A stretch of DNA of 64,000 nucleotides from Sporosarcina sp. NCCP-2716 (GTDB lineage Bacteria; Bacillota; Bacilli; Bacillales_A; Planococcaceae). Positions 8,399 through 17,459 of this stretch are shown here, piece after piece. The notes under the pieces are model-generated. The model ran no database searches, had not been told where the DNA came from, and saw only the letters and a program-made list of their open reading frames with translations. Made by a program: the position numbers and the translations under genes. Location: contig NZ_BRCF01000007.1 of the NCBI RefSeq assembly GCF_023707985.1, forward strand, positions 1-64,000, written 5' to 3'. Each line of letters starts with the position of its first letter. Position 1 is the first letter of the stretch.

Positions 8399-10021
8399 TT
8401 ACTTGAAATCTACATTCGAAAGCAAGTCGGAACCAGTCGGGTGCGGTACGAACCCAGTCAGATCCGCTGCGCCGCCAAGCAATGGCGTTGAGTGAGCAAG
8501 CGGTACCCATGGCGCTTCATCGTGAAGGATCTCTTGTGCTTTTTCATACAGTTCGTTCCGCTTGTCTTCGTCCACTTCCGTCTGAGCTTCCAGGAAGAGT
8601 TTGTGTGTCTCTTCGTTTTTGAAATACGTGTAGTTGTTGCTGCCGATATTGTCTTCGTCAAGGAGGACGTACAGGAAGTTGTCAGCGTCGCCGTTATCCC
8701 CTGTCCAGCCGAGCATGAATGCATCCGCTTCCCCTTTGCTTGCCTTATCCAAGTATGTCGCCCACTCGTACGAGACGATTTTCGCTTTGATGCCGACGTC
8801 AGCCAAGTTCTTCTGGATCACTTCAGCGACTTTCGTTCCGTCCGGCATGTATGGACGCGGAACCGGCATTGCCCACAGTTCCATTTCGAAACCGTCTGGA
8901 AGTCCTGCTTCCTTCAGCAATTCCTTCGCTTTTTCAGGATTGTACTCGTATTCTTCGATATCATCGTTGTAACCGGAGATAGAAGAAGGCATTGGGTTCT
9001 TTGCCATTTCCGCGCGTCCTTCGAAGAACGAATCGATGATTGTCTGCTTATCGATCGCATAGTTCATCGCCTGACGGACTTCCTTCTTATCAAACGGAGG
9101 ACGTGTTACCGTCAAACCGAGGTACCCGACGTTCATGGACGGACGTTCGAACAGCTGCAGGTTCGAGTCGTTCTCGATCTTTTCACCGTCGGACGGGTTG
9201 ATGCCGTCAGCGAGGTCGATTTCTCCAATTGTCAGTGCGTTCAGGCGGGCTGCGTTATCCGGGATTGAACGGAACACGACTTTGTCGAGTTTCGGAAGCC
9301 CTTCCTGCCAATAGTCTTCGTTCTTTTCGATCGTGATGGAATCGTTCGGTTTCCACTCGACAAACTTGAATGGACCCGTACCTACCGGGTTGCGCTCATA
9401 ATCATCGTCACCCTTCGCAAACGCTTCCGGGCTTGAAATTGCGAACATGCTCATCGCAAGGTTTTTCAAGAATGGTGCTTGTGCACGTTTCAGCTTGAAC
9501 ACGACTGTGTTCTCATCTTCAGCAGTCACGGATTCGATGACAGCTTCTTCATCACCATTGAATCCGCCGAACATCGAGCTGTAGTACGGGAACATTTCAG
9601 CATCCCCGCCTGCCCAGCGTGCGAAGTTCGCAACGACTGCGTCTGCGTTGAAGTCAGATCCGTCGTGGAATTTGACGCCTTCCTGCAAGTGGAATGTATA
9701 CGTCAGACCATCATCGGACGTTTCCCACTCTTTCGCAAGGCCCGGATGGATCGTTGTATCCTCCTCGCCGAAGTTGACGAGTGTTTCGAACAGGTTGACC
9801 GTTACTTTGAACGTTTCCCCTTCTGTTACGCGTGACGGATCGAGTGATGTCGAATCTCCGCCGCGGCCGAAGACGAGTGTTTTTTCTTTGCCCCCTGATT
9901 TCCCGCTGTCCCCGCTGTTTGATGCTCCCTCTTTCTTGCCATCATCCCCACAGGCTGCAAGCGCCGTGGAAAGGACTAGCAGCATAATGAGAGCAAGCGA
10001 CCATAACTTCCCTTTTCTCAT
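8399..10021 (-). CDS. oppA: Peptide-binding lipoprotein of ABC importer (OppA/DppE type, SBP family 5)
   Basis: A 540-residue family-5 substrate-binding protein. The N-terminus is a lipoprotein signal with lipobox ALAAC (lipidated Cys24) followed by an acidic/serine linker; the mature domain holds features of family 5 such as the YERNPVGTGPF segment near residue 205. It would sit on the outer face of the membrane and deliver peptides to OppB-OppC. Its ATG overlaps the oppF stop by four bases (ATGA). The 540-aa length suits dipeptide/oligopeptide binders. Confidence 0.9.
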   Translation of the reverse strand: MRKGKLWSLALIMLLVLSTALAACGDDGKKEGASNSGDSGKSGGKEKTLVFGRGGDSTSLDPSRVTEGETFKVTVNLFETLVNFGEEDTTIHPGLAKEWETSDDGLTYTFHLQEGVKFHDGSDFNADAVVANFARWAGGDAEMFPYYSSMFGGFNGDEEAVIESVTAEDENTVVFKLKRAQAPFLKNLAMSMFAISSPEAFAKGDDDYERNPVGTGPFKFVEWKPNDSITIEKNEDYWQEGLPKLDKVVFRSIPDNAARLNALTIGEIDLADGINPSDGEKIENDSNLQLFERPSMNVGYLGLTVTRPPFDKKEVRQAMNYAIDKQTIIDSFFEGRAEMAKNPMPSSISGYNDDIEEYEYNPEKAKELLKEAGLPDGFEMELWAMPVPRPYMPDGTKVAEVIQKNLADVGIKAKIVSYEWATYLDKASKGEADAFMLGWTGDNGDADNFLYVLLDEDNIGSNNYTYFKNEETHKLFLEAQTEVDEDKRNELYEKAQEILHDEAPWVPLAHSTPLLGGAADLTGFVPHPTGSDLLSNVDFK

Positions 10022-11043
10022 ACAGACCCCTCCATCTCTTTTTCTTTCAATGCTATGTCAGTGCCGGCCTGTTCAGTATACAAATGACAGGCGACAGAGT
10101 GACCGTTTTCCTGTTCCAGGAGCGCTGGCGAAACTTTTGTGCAAATATCCATCTTGAACGGACAGCGCGTATGGAACGTGCAGCCTGACGGCGGATTGGC
10201 CGGGCTCGGGATATCCCCTTCTATCATCACCTGTTCCTTCTGATAATCCGGATCAGGGATCGGCACGGCGGACAGCAGCGCTTTCGTGTACGGATGCAGC
10301 GGCTCCGCGTAGAGCTGTTCACTCGGAGCGATCTCAACGATACGGCCGAGATACATGACACCGACCCGGTCGCTTATATGCCGTACAACCCCAAGATCGT
10401 GGGCGATGAAGATATACGTCAGGTCGAACTCCTTCTGCAGATCCTGCATGAGGTTCAGCACCTGCGCCTGGATCGACACGTCGAGTGCTGAAACCGGTTC
10501 GTCCGCGATGATCAGCTTCGGGTTTGTCATGAGCGCCCGGGCGATGCCGACACGCTGTCGCTGCCCGCCGCTGAATTGGTGCGGATAGCGCTTCGCGTGA
10601 TAGGCACTCAGCCCGACGATTTCCAGGAACTTGTTCACCGTCTTCTTCCGTTCCTTCGCATCTGCTATCCCGTGGACGATCAGCGGCTCTTCAAGGATCT
10701 TGCCGATCGTGTGACGCGGGTTCAGAGAAGCGTATGGATCCTGAAAGACCATCTGGATGTCGCGCCGCATTTTGCGCATATCGCCGGCGGACAGATCAGT
10801 GAGCTCTTTGCCGTCGAATTCGACTGTCCCCTCTGTCGGTTCCAGCAGACGCATGAGTACACGTCCGGTCGTCGACTTCCCGCAGCCGCTCTCCCCGACA
10901 ATGCCGAGAGTTTCTCCTTTGTTCACGTAGAAGGACACATCATCGACCGCCTTCACGTAACCGACCGTCCTGCCGAGCAGCCCCTTTTTGACGGGGAAGT
11001 ACTTCTTCAGCCCTTCAACTTTCAACAAAAGCTTTTGGTCCAT
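10018..11043 (-). CDS. oppF: Oligopeptide ABC importer ATPase (OppF/DppF type)
   Basis: A 341-residue ATPase with Walker [10 protein letters not shown] (about 51-59), Q-loop QDPYASLNPR, signature SGGQRQR, Walker B LIIADE and the H-switch. The C-terminal oligopeptide-ABC extension contains the CTFHTRCPF and C-x5-C cysteine cluster typical of OppF/DppF. Start at ATG 11043, overlapping oppD by 29 nt, with GGAAGGAG upstream. Confidence 0.92.
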   Translation of the reverse strand: MDQKLLLKVEGLKKYFPVKKGLLGRTVGYVKAVDDVSFYVNKGETLGIVGESGCGKSTTGRVLMRLLEPTEGTVEFDGKELTDLSAGDMRKMRRDIQMVFQDPYASLNPRHTIGKILEEPLIVHGIADAKERKKTVNKFLEIVGLSAYHAKRYPHQFSGGQRQRVGIARALMTNPKLIIADEPVSALDVSIQAQVLNLMQDLQKEFDLTYIFIAHDLGVVRHISDRVGVMYLGRIVEIAPSEQLYAEPLHPYTKALLSAVPIPDPDYQKEQVMIEGDIPSPANPPSGCTFHTRCPFKMDICTKVSPALLEQENGHSVACHLYTEQAGTDIALKEKEMEGSV

Positions 11044-12037
11044 CTTCCCTCACTCCTTCCTCGCTGTATAAGAAGCATCGTGTCTGGTGGCCTGGTCCCG
11101 TTTGCAGGAGTGCCGGGTCTTCCGCCAGGCATCTGTCGAATGCGAACTCACAGCGCGCCGCAAACTTGCATCCCTGCCGGACAGAGCCCGGTTTCGGCAC
11201 GTTGCCGGGAATGGAGAACAGCCGGTCCTTCTTATAGCGCATATCGGGGACGGACTGGATGAGCCCTTTCGTATACGGATGCTGCGGATTGTCGAAGATC
11301 ATCTTCACCGGCGCTTCCTCGATCACCTGGCCAGCATACATGACGATCACGCGTTCACATGATTCCGCAACGACACCGAGATCGTGGGTGATGAGCATGA
11401 TGGCAGTGTCGAGACGCGTATTCAGCTCTTTCATGAGCTTGAGGATCTGTGCCTGGATCGTAACGTCGAGCGCTGTCGTCGGCTCGTCGGCGATGAGCAG
11501 TTTCGGATCACAGACGAGTGCCATGGCGATCATGACCCGCTGACGCATCCCTCCGGACAGCTGGTGAGGGTATTCGTCGATCAGTTCATTGGCACGCGGC
11601 AGGCCGACCAGTTTCAGCATGTCGACAGCCCGCGCCTTCGCCATCTTCTTCGACCACTTCTTTTCGTGGATCAGGATCGCTTCAGTCATCTGGCTTCCGA
11701 TCGTGAACAGAGGGTTGAGGGAAGTCATCGGTTCCTGGAAGATCATCGCGATATCATTGCCCCGTATGCGGCGCATTTCCTTTTCACTTTTCTTCAGCAA
11801 GTCGTTACCTTGGAATAGTATTTCGCCGCCCGTTATTTTGCCGGGAGGATTGGGCACAAGTCCCATCACGGAAAGTGATGTCACGCTTTTTCCGCAGCCG
11901 GATTCACCGACGATTCCCAGCACTTCGCCTTCCCGTACGTAGAAGTCGACATGATCCACCGCTGGAATTTCCCCTGAGTCGGTAAAAAAGGTGGTCTGCA
12001 AGTCTGTTACTTCCAAGACTTTTTTTCTTTCACTCAT
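11015..12037 (-). CDS. oppD: Oligopeptide ABC importer ATPase (OppD/DppD type)
   Basis: A 340-residue ATPase, first gene of the operon. Walker [10 protein letters not shown] (about 44-52), Q-loop QEPMTSLNP, signature SGGMRQR, Walker B LLIADE, and the cysteine-bearing C-terminal oligopeptide-ABC extension ([10 protein letters not shown]). Start at ATG 12037 after a TAGGATG site. Operon order oppD-oppF-oppA-oppB-oppC differs from the classic oppABCDF order and is closer to app/dpp-like arrangements. Confidence 0.92.
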   Translation of the reverse strand: MSERKKVLEVTDLQTTFFTDSGEIPAVDHVDFYVREGEVLGIVGESGCGKSVTSLSVMGLVPNPPGKITGGEILFQGNDLLKKSEKEMRRIRGNDIAMIFQEPMTSLNPLFTIGSQMTEAILIHEKKWSKKMAKARAVDMLKLVGLPRANELIDEYPHQLSGGMRQRVMIAMALVCDPKLLIADEPTTALDVTIQAQILKLMKELNTRLDTAIMLITHDLGVVAESCERVIVMYAGQVIEEAPVKMIFDNPQHPYTKGLIQSVPDMRYKKDRLFSIPGNVPKPGSVRQGCKFAARCEFAFDRCLAEDPALLQTGPGHQTRCFLYSEEGVREDGPKAFVES

Positions 12038-12086
12038 GACATCCTACACCCCAATACTATTTTTCTTAAAATATCTGTTATTCAGT

Positions 12087-12114
12087 ATTATACGTTTTTT
12101 TAGATTCAAATCAA
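12087..12114 (-). promoter_or_regulatory. opp operon promoter
   Basis: On the minus strand TTGATT (12109-12114), 16 nt, perfect TATAAT (12087-12092), inside an A/T-rich stretch 50 nt before oppD. Confidence 0.8.
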
Positions 12115-12133
12115 GGTAATTTTCTAACCAATC

Positions 12134-12176
12134 AAAAAAAGCAGACAACTAGGGGATTTTCCCCTAACTGTCTGCT
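12134..12176 (-). terminator. terminator of the YgaD-type exporter
   Basis: On the minus strand an imperfect 17-bp hairpin (AGCAGACA...TGTCTGCT with inner TAGGGG/CCCCTA) is followed by seven T. Confidence 0.88.
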
Positions 12177-12184
12177 ATTTCTTT

Positions 12185-13930
12185 TTATACCGATTGCACC
12201 CGGAACAAGTCGTGGTAAATTCCTCCGCGCGCCATCAGTTCTGCATGGGTTCCCTGTTCTTTCAGTTCACCGTGATCGATGACGAGTATCTTATCGGCAT
12301 GCGTGATCGTCGACAGCCTGTGTGCGACGATGATCGTTGTCCGATCGCTGGCCAGAACCTTGAGCGAATCCTGGATGAGCGCTTCGCTTTCCAGGTCTAG
12401 GGCGGATGTCGCTTCATCCAGAATGAGCATCGGCGGATTCTTCAGGAAAACCCGCGCGATCGACAGGCGCTGTTTCTGACCGCCCGACAGTTTCACTCCC
12501 CGCTCACCGACTGTCGTCTCATAGCCTTCCGGCAGCTCCATGATGAAGTCGTGTGCGTTGGCGGCTTTCGCTGCAGCAATCAGTTCGGCATCCGTCGCAT
12601 CGGGTTTCCCCATCAGGATGTTGCTCCGTACCGAGTCGCTGAAGAGGATGCTGTCCTGCAGCACCATACCGATCTGGTCGCGCATCGTACGGACCTGGAC
12701 ATCCCGTATATCGGTCCCGTCAATCCGGATGGCGCCCGCCGTGACATCATAGAAACGGGGGATCAGGCTGACGATCGTCGACTTGCCGCCTCCGCTCATC
12801 CCGACGAGCGCCACAGTCTCGCCGGGCTCCACTGTGAAATTCATATCTTTCAGGACAGGGTATCCTTCTTCCTCATAGGTGAAACCGACATGGTCGAACT
12901 CGACTTTCCCCTGGATCTCAGGCATCGGACGCGCGCCTGGTTTGTCTGTCACTTCATACGGTTCTTCCATCAGTTCAAGCACCCGGTCCATTGACGCAAA
13001 CGATTGGGTGAGTGACGTCGACGCATTCACCAGGCGGCGGAGCGGACTGTACAGACGTTCGATGTATGCAATGAACGCCACCATCGTACCGACGGACAGG
13101 TTGTCGTGGATGACCTGGTAGCCGGCATAGGCGATGACGAGCAAGGGAGCGACGTCCGTAATCGTATTGACGATCGCGAACGCCTTCGCATTCCACTTCG
13201 TATGCTCGATCGCCTTGTCCAGGAACTGTTCATTCACTTCGTCGAACCGTTTCTGCTCCACGTCCTCAAGCGAAAAGCTCTTGATGACGCTGACGCCGGC
13301 GACGCGCTCATGCAGATAGCTCTGCACGTTTGCGAGCGCCTGGGACCGTTCACGTGTCAGCGTCCGCAGCTTTCCGAAGAAATGCTTGACACTGTAAGCG
13401 TAGAACGGGAAAGCCAGCAGCGTGACGAGCGTCAGAGGGATGTCCATTGTCAGCATGATGACGACTGCGATGATGATCGTCGCCACGTCGAGCCAGACGT
13501 TCATGAGCCCGATCATGACGAAGTTCTTCGTCTGTTCGACGTCGTTGATAATCCGGGAGATGACTTCGCCTGCCTTTGTTTCAGCGTAGAACCGGAGGCT
13601 CAGCTTCTGCAGATGGCCGTAAAGGTTCTGTCTGATGTCGTACAGGATCTTGTTGCTGACGTACTGCGCATAGTATTGCCGGTAGTACTCGACAGGCGGC
13701 CTGATGAGAAAGAACAGGAGCGCTGTCCCGCCGAGCCAGTAGAACAGTTGTTTCGTCTGCTCGGCAGCTGTCATCGTCGTCGACCCGATGATCGAATCGA
13801 TGACAATCTTAATAAGCAGCGGAATGAATAAGGGAATCGCGAATTTCACAATCCCGATGGCGACTGTCAGTACGATCATCCAGTTATACGGTTTGACGAA
13901 TTTCATGTAACGTTTAATGCTGTCTCCCAT
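12185..13930 (-). CDS. ygaD: Multidrug-type ABC exporter half-transporter (YgaD-like)
   Basis: A 581-residue fused permease-ATPase: six membrane helices in residues 1-320, then a nucleotide-binding domain with Walker A GMSGGGKST, signature LSGGQKQR, Walker B MLILDEATS and H-loop VAHRLST. It would act as a dimer exporting lipid-like or amphipathic compounds; the substrate is unknown. The N-terminal stretch MGDSIKRYMKFVKPY and the neighbour ntdP (ygaC) match B. subtilis ygaD. Start at ATG 13930 after GGAGGGG. Confidence 0.85.
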   Translation of the reverse strand: MGDSIKRYMKFVKPYNWMIVLTVAIGIVKFAIPLFIPLLIKIVIDSIIGSTTMTAAEQTKQLFYWLGGTALLFFLIRPPVEYYRQYYAQYVSNKILYDIRQNLYGHLQKLSLRFYAETKAGEVISRIINDVEQTKNFVMIGLMNVWLDVATIIIAVVIMLTMDIPLTLVTLLAFPFYAYSVKHFFGKLRTLTRERSQALANVQSYLHERVAGVSVIKSFSLEDVEQKRFDEVNEQFLDKAIEHTKWNAKAFAIVNTITDVAPLLVIAYAGYQVIHDNLSVGTMVAFIAYIERLYSPLRRLVNASTSLTQSFASMDRVLELMEEPYEVTDKPGARPMPEIQGKVEFDHVGFTYEEEGYPVLKDMNFTVEPGETVALVGMSGGGKSTIVSLIPRFYDVTAGAIRIDGTDIRDVQVRTMRDQIGMVLQDSILFSDSVRSNILMGKPDATDAELIAAAKAANAHDFIMELPEGYETTVGERGVKLSGGQKQRLSIARVFLKNPPMLILDEATSALDLESEALIQDSLKVLASDRTTIIVAHRLSTITHADKILVIDHGELKEQGTHAELMARGGIYHDLFRVQSV

Positions 13931-13980
13931 GCAACCCCTCCTGCAAAAAAAGCCAGCCGCAACCTGCGCAGCCCGCTTTC

Positions 13981-14529
13981 TCAGTTTTCTTCGTTCATGT
14001 TTTTGTAGAACTCGTAGCGCGAAGTCCAGACGTCGATGAAATCCGGGGCGAACGGGCCTTTGCGCTGTTTCACCCAGCTGAGCAGTGTTTCCAGGTTCCG
14101 GCGGAGGATCTTGTCGATCACTTCCGGATACCCCATCTGCTTTTTGTGTTCAGCGTACTCGTCCTCATCCAGGATGAGATAGCTCATGTCCGGGAAGACT
14201 TTCACATCCAGGTCGTAGTCGATGTACTTGATGGAGTGGTTGTCGAATACGAACGGCGAGCTGATATTGACGTAGTAATAGACGCCGTCTTCACGCAGCA
14301 TACAGATGATATTGAACCAGCGCTCCGCGTGGAAATAGCAGATCGAAGGCTCCCTGGTGATCCATGTCCTGCCGTCCGACTCCGTGACAAGCGTCCGGTC
14401 GTTCGCCCCGATGATAATATTCCGGGTCCCTTTCAGCACGACGGTCTCCTGCCACACTCTGTGGATATGGCCATCGTGCTTGTAACTATGTACTTGTACG
14501 GTCTCTCCTTCTTTTGGAATGTCCATCAT
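13981..14529 (-). CDS. ntdP: Nucleoside tri-/diphosphate phosphatase (YgaC/DUF402 family)
   Basis: A 182-residue DUF402 protein. The staphylococcal homologue hydrolyses nucleoside tri- and diphosphates. Highly conserved blocks are visible: [36 protein letters not shown] and KGPFAPDF; the acidic residues bind the metal in the family. Start placed at ATG 14529 (AAAGGTGG five nt before); the following codon is also ATG. The longer frame to 14712 has no ribosome binding site and crosses the promoter. Confidence 0.87.
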   Translation of the reverse strand: MMDIPKEGETVQVHSYKHDGHIHRVWQETVVLKGTRNIIIGANDRTLVTESDGRTWITREPSICYFHAERWFNIICMLREDGVYYYVNISSPFVFDNHSIKYIDYDLDVKVFPDMSYLILDEDEYAEHKKQMGYPEVIDKILRRNLETLLSWVKQRKGPFAPDFIDVWTSRYEFYKNMNEEN

Positions 14530-14580
14530 TAAAACCACCTTTTCGCAACAGGAAAATTGTTCGTCCATTCTTATCAGACC

Positions 14581-14609
14581 ATTATACCAACCGTTCCTGA
14601 AAATAGAAA
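14581..14609 (-). promoter_or_regulatory. ntdP promoter, extended -10
   Basis: On the minus strand TGGTATAAT (TATAAT at 14581-14586 with a TGn extension); a weak -35 TTTCTA lies 17 nt upstream. Confidence 0.65.
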
Positions 14610-14629
14610 ATGATTGAGACTGCACACGT

Positions 14630-14662
14630 AAAAACCGGCAGGAGAAAAGGTTCTCCTGCCGG
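14630..14662 (-). terminator. sspE terminator
   Basis: A perfect 12-bp stem (CCGGCAGGAGAA/TTCTCCTGCCGG), loop of four, followed on the minus strand by TTTTT. Confidence 0.9.
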
Positions 14663-14680
14663 CCGGAAGTGTCCATCCAA

Positions 14681-14902
14681 TTATTTTGTTTGGTCTCCGT
14701 AACGGTTCGCACGCTGTCCGGAAGCTTGCTGCTTTTTCGCTTCCGCTTTTTGGTTTTGCTGTTTTACTTGCTGTACATCAGTTTCGGACCCGAATTCTTC
14801 GTTAGCGAACGGGTTGTTTTGGTTGTTTTTGTTGTTCTGCTGGTTCTGTTGGTTCTGTTGGTTGCGCTGGTTGCGCTGGTTGCGCTGGTTGTTGTTTGTC
14901 AT
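14681..14902 (-). CDS. sspE: Gamma-type small acid-soluble spore protein
   Basis: A 73-residue, Gln/Asn-rich protein without Cys or Trp. The core [20 protein letters not shown] followed by [11 protein letters not shown] is the gamma-SASP repeat; here it occurs once, whereas B. subtilis SspE has two. The N-terminus is a run of NQR then NQQ triplets built from near-identical codons. Gamma SASPs are amino-acid stores used at germination and are made in the forespore under sigma-G. GGAGGTG precedes ATG 14902. A weak sigma-G-like -10 (TATGCTA on the minus strand) is upstream, but no convincing -35. Confidence 0.85.
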   Translation of the reverse strand: MTNNNQRNQRNQRNQQNQQNQQNNKNNQNNPFANEEFGSETDVQQVKQQNQKAEAKKQQASGQRANRYGDQTK

Positions 14903-14948
14903 GGATTTTTCACCTCCGTAACAACTAGCATAACCAGCATCCGCGAAA

Positions 14949-16016
14949 TTATCCGGTGCCCTTCAACTTTTTAACTGCGTCCCATAACTTGTTCATCGGT
15001 TTGGACTTCGGAAGCTCCATTATTTCCTCGTCCGTGAAAAAGCGGTAGCCTTCCGGGATCGGCGACTCGTCAAGCAGTTCAGCGAAATGTCCCTGCACTT
15101 GCCAGGTGATATGTGAGAACACATGCTTGTACTCGGTGTAAGACGCCTCCTCGACCCGGGCACGGAGGCCGCTTTCCTTTTCGAGTACCGCGGTAAGAGG
15201 ACCGTCCCCCGCATTTTCCGCTTGCGGGAATTCGTAGAAATCTGCGAGCAGGCCGTTAGAAGGCCGTTTCCGGAGCAGCCAGCGCCCGTTCGGTGTGCGG
15301 ATCGCGAACGAATGGACAGTCACGGCCCGGTTCTTCACCTTTTTCGTTTTGACAGGCAGCTGCTCCTGCACGCCTTCTTCGAACGCATCACAGAACTCGC
15401 GGACCGGACAGAGAAGGCATCTCGGCCTCGGCGTGCAAATCGTCGCCCCGAGTTCCATGATCGCCTGGTTGAAGGAGGATGGATCGGACTCATCGATGAT
15501 CTGCATCACTTTCTCCTCGAACACTTTTTTCGATTTCGGCACGGCAATATCGTCGCGCAGTAAGAACAGTCTTGAAAACACGCGCATGACATTGCCGTCC
15601 ACAGCATGTTCCGGGACTCCATAAGCGATGCTCAGCACGGCGCCCGCCGTATACGGACCGATCCCTTTCAAGTTCAGGATTTCTTCCCGCGTCCGCGGAA
15701 TGGCACCGCCGTATTGTTCCACGACTTCCCGGACTCCTGCCTGAAGATTGCGGACCCTCGAATAGTAGCCGAGGCCTTCCCAATGTTTCAGGACCTTTTC
15801 TTCGTCTGCAGCCGCCAGATCTTCCATGGAAGGGAACGACTCGGTGAACCGCTCATAGTACGGGATGACCGTTTCGACGCGGGTCTGCTGGAGCATCACT
15901 TCCGACACCCAGATGAAGTACGGATCGGTCGTGCGGCGCCAGGGCAGGTCGCGCTTTTCACGGGCATACCACGCAAGCAGCCGTTCGTTGAATTCACTTT
16001 TTTGCTCGATCTTCAT
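14949..16016 (-). CDS. mutY: A/G-specific adenine DNA glycosylase MutY
   Basis: A 355-residue base-excision repair enzyme that removes A opposite 8-oxoG. Catalytic Glu39 is in SEVMLQQT, the HhH-GPD hairpin near LKGIGPYTAG precedes Asp140 in HAVDGN, and an Fe-S cluster motif lies at Cys194-Cys209. The cluster spacing reads C-x5-C-x2-C-x5-C, one residue shorter in the first gap than the usual C-x6-C. The C-terminal third (about 230-355) is the Nudix-like 8-oxoG recognition domain. Start ATG 16016 after GAGGAGG. Neighbours yfhP, recX and yfhF are as in B. subtilis. Confidence 0.93.
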   Translation of the reverse strand: MKIEQKSEFNERLLAWYAREKRDLPWRRTTDPYFIWVSEVMLQQTRVETVIPYYERFTESFPSMEDLAAADEEKVLKHWEGLGYYSRVRNLQAGVREVVEQYGGAIPRTREEILNLKGIGPYTAGAVLSIAYGVPEHAVDGNVMRVFSRLFLLRDDIAVPKSKKVFEEKVMQIIDESDPSSFNQAIMELGATICTPRPRCLLCPVREFCDAFEEGVQEQLPVKTKKVKNRAVTVHSFAIRTPNGRWLLRKRPSNGLLADFYEFPQAENAGDGPLTAVLEKESGLRARVEEASYTEYKHVFSHITWQVQGHFAELLDESPIPEGYRFFTDEEIMELPKSKPMNKLWDAVKKLKGTG

Positions 16017-16131
16017 GGGCAGCCTCCTCGGTCGCGTTGCAATTGCTTTTAGGTTATTCGAAATTGGGTATATACTTATAAGAACTGCGGAGGGACCCTG
16101 CGCAGATTAGTCTTCATGAAGGGGTGAGAGA

Positions 16132-17115
16132 GTGGATACAGGCACACATATTGCGATGGGCATCGCCATCAGCGGAATAGCGATGGCCGACCCCGCTGTC
16201 GCCTCCCATTCAGCGACCATGGGACCGGTGTTCGCAGGCATCATGCTCGGATCCCTGGCACCTGATACCGATACTGTCCTGAAATTACGGAACAATGCAG
16301 TCTATATACGGAACCACCGCGGAATCACCCATTCAGTCCCGGCAGTGCTCCTGTGGCCGGTCCTTATTTCCCTGGTGCTTTCCCTGTTCGTCCCGGAAGC
16401 GAATTTCCTGCACTTATGGGCATGGACGTTCCTTGCCGTGTTCATCCACGTGTTCGTCGACATCTTCAATTCGTACGGTACACAGGCGCTCCGGCCGTTC
16501 TCCCAGAAATGGGTCGCCCTCAGCGTCATCAACACCTTCGACCCGATCATCTTCGGGCTTCATGCCGCCGCCATCGCAGCGTGGATGCTCGGTGCGCCGC
16601 CTGTCCGGACGATGATCATCCTGTACAGTATCGTCTTCTTCTATTACTTGCTGAGGTTTGCAGTCCACGGCGCCGTGAAGAGGGCGGTCTGCAATACAAT
16701 CCCTGACGCGGTCGACGTCTATGTCGCGCCGACGATGCGCTTCTTCCAGTGGCGGGTCGCCGCATCGACCGAGACCGATCATTATGTCGGCCGCGCATAC
16801 GGACGTTCCATCAGCATATACGATCGGTTTGACCGCAAGCCGCTGCCCGACTCCCCTTACGTCCGTGCAGCGAAGACAGACCGCAATATCCAGGTATTCA
16901 TGGGATTCTCGCCGATCTACCGGTGGGAGATCACGAAAGTGGATGTCCTGACCGAAGTCCGGCTCATCGATTTGCGGTACCGCAGCAAAACGTATTATCC
17001 GTTCGTCGCAGTTGCCCATATCGATGAAAACATGGAAGTCGTCAATTCCTATACCGGCTGGATCTTCTCGGAGGACAAGCTGCGGAAGAAACTGAATTTC
17101 ATCCAGGATACATGA
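16132..17115 (+). CDS. yfhP: YfhP-type membrane-bound metal-dependent hydrolase
   Basis: A 327-residue protein of the DUF457/YdjM-like metal-dependent hydrolase family. GTG start at 16132 after a GGGGTGAGAG site. The N-terminal part has the family's Asp/His motifs: MDTGTH, LAPDTD and NHRGITHS, which bind metal, between about five membrane helices in residues 1-185. The C-terminal part (about 190-327) is soluble. Divergent from mutY, as in B. subtilis. Substrate unknown. Confidence 0.82.
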   Translation: MDTGTHIAMGIAISGIAMADPAVASHSATMGPVFAGIMLGSLAPDTDTVLKLRNNAVYIRNHRGITHSVPAVLLWPVLISLVLSLFVPEANFLHLWAWTFLAVFIHVFVDIFNSYGTQALRPFSQKWVALSVINTFDPIIFGLHAAAIAAWMLGAPPVRTMIILYSIVFFYYLLRFAVHGAVKRAVCNTIPDAVDVYVAPTMRFFQWRVAASTETDHYVGRAYGRSISIYDRFDRKPLPDSPYVRAAKTDRNIQVFMGFSPIYRWEITKVDVLTEVRLIDLRYRSKTYYPFVAVAHIDENMEVVNSYTGWIFSEDKLRKKLNFIQDT

Positions 17116-17126
17116 TCACCGGCGGC

Positions 17127-17459
17127 TCATTTGCCACTTTTCACGGATGCGAGCATCGCGATCGGCAGCGCTTCCGCTGCCAGCTCGCCGCCGAGCCGGT
17201 ATCCCCAGGCAAAGCGGCCTTTCAAATAGTCCACTTTGAAGAACACACCCTCGTCCCCCTGGATTTTATAGATTTCACCCGGTACGATGGTGGCAGGATC
17301 GACGAGGAATGATTGCGCCATCACCGCTTTCCGCTGGTAGACTGCAAACTCATTGAGGATACCGAGCTGTTCGGCTTTCCTCGCCTTCTCCATCAGGCGT
17401 GCAATCTCCGAACGGAGTTCCTGTTCGGTCATCTGACTGTATTTTTTGTCATTCTCCAT
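17127..17459 (-). CDS. yfhH: YfhH (DUF1811) protein
   Basis: A 110-residue cytoplasmic protein: helical first half rich in Glu/Arg and a beta-rich C-terminal domain containing GEIYKIQGDEGVFFKVDYLKG. This matches YfhH/DUF1811, a Bacillales family with an SH3-like C-terminal domain and unknown function. Start chosen at ATG 17459 with AAAGGAGC ten nt upstream; it overlaps the recX end by 11 nt, so the two are co-translated. It converges on yfhP with only 11 nt between stops and no visible terminator. Confidence 0.78.
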   Translation of the reverse strand: MENDKKYSQMTEQELRSEIARLMEKARKAEQLGILNEFAVYQRKAVMAQSFLVDPATIVPGEIYKIQGDEGVFFKVDYLKGRFAWGYRLGGELAAEALPIAMLASVKSGK

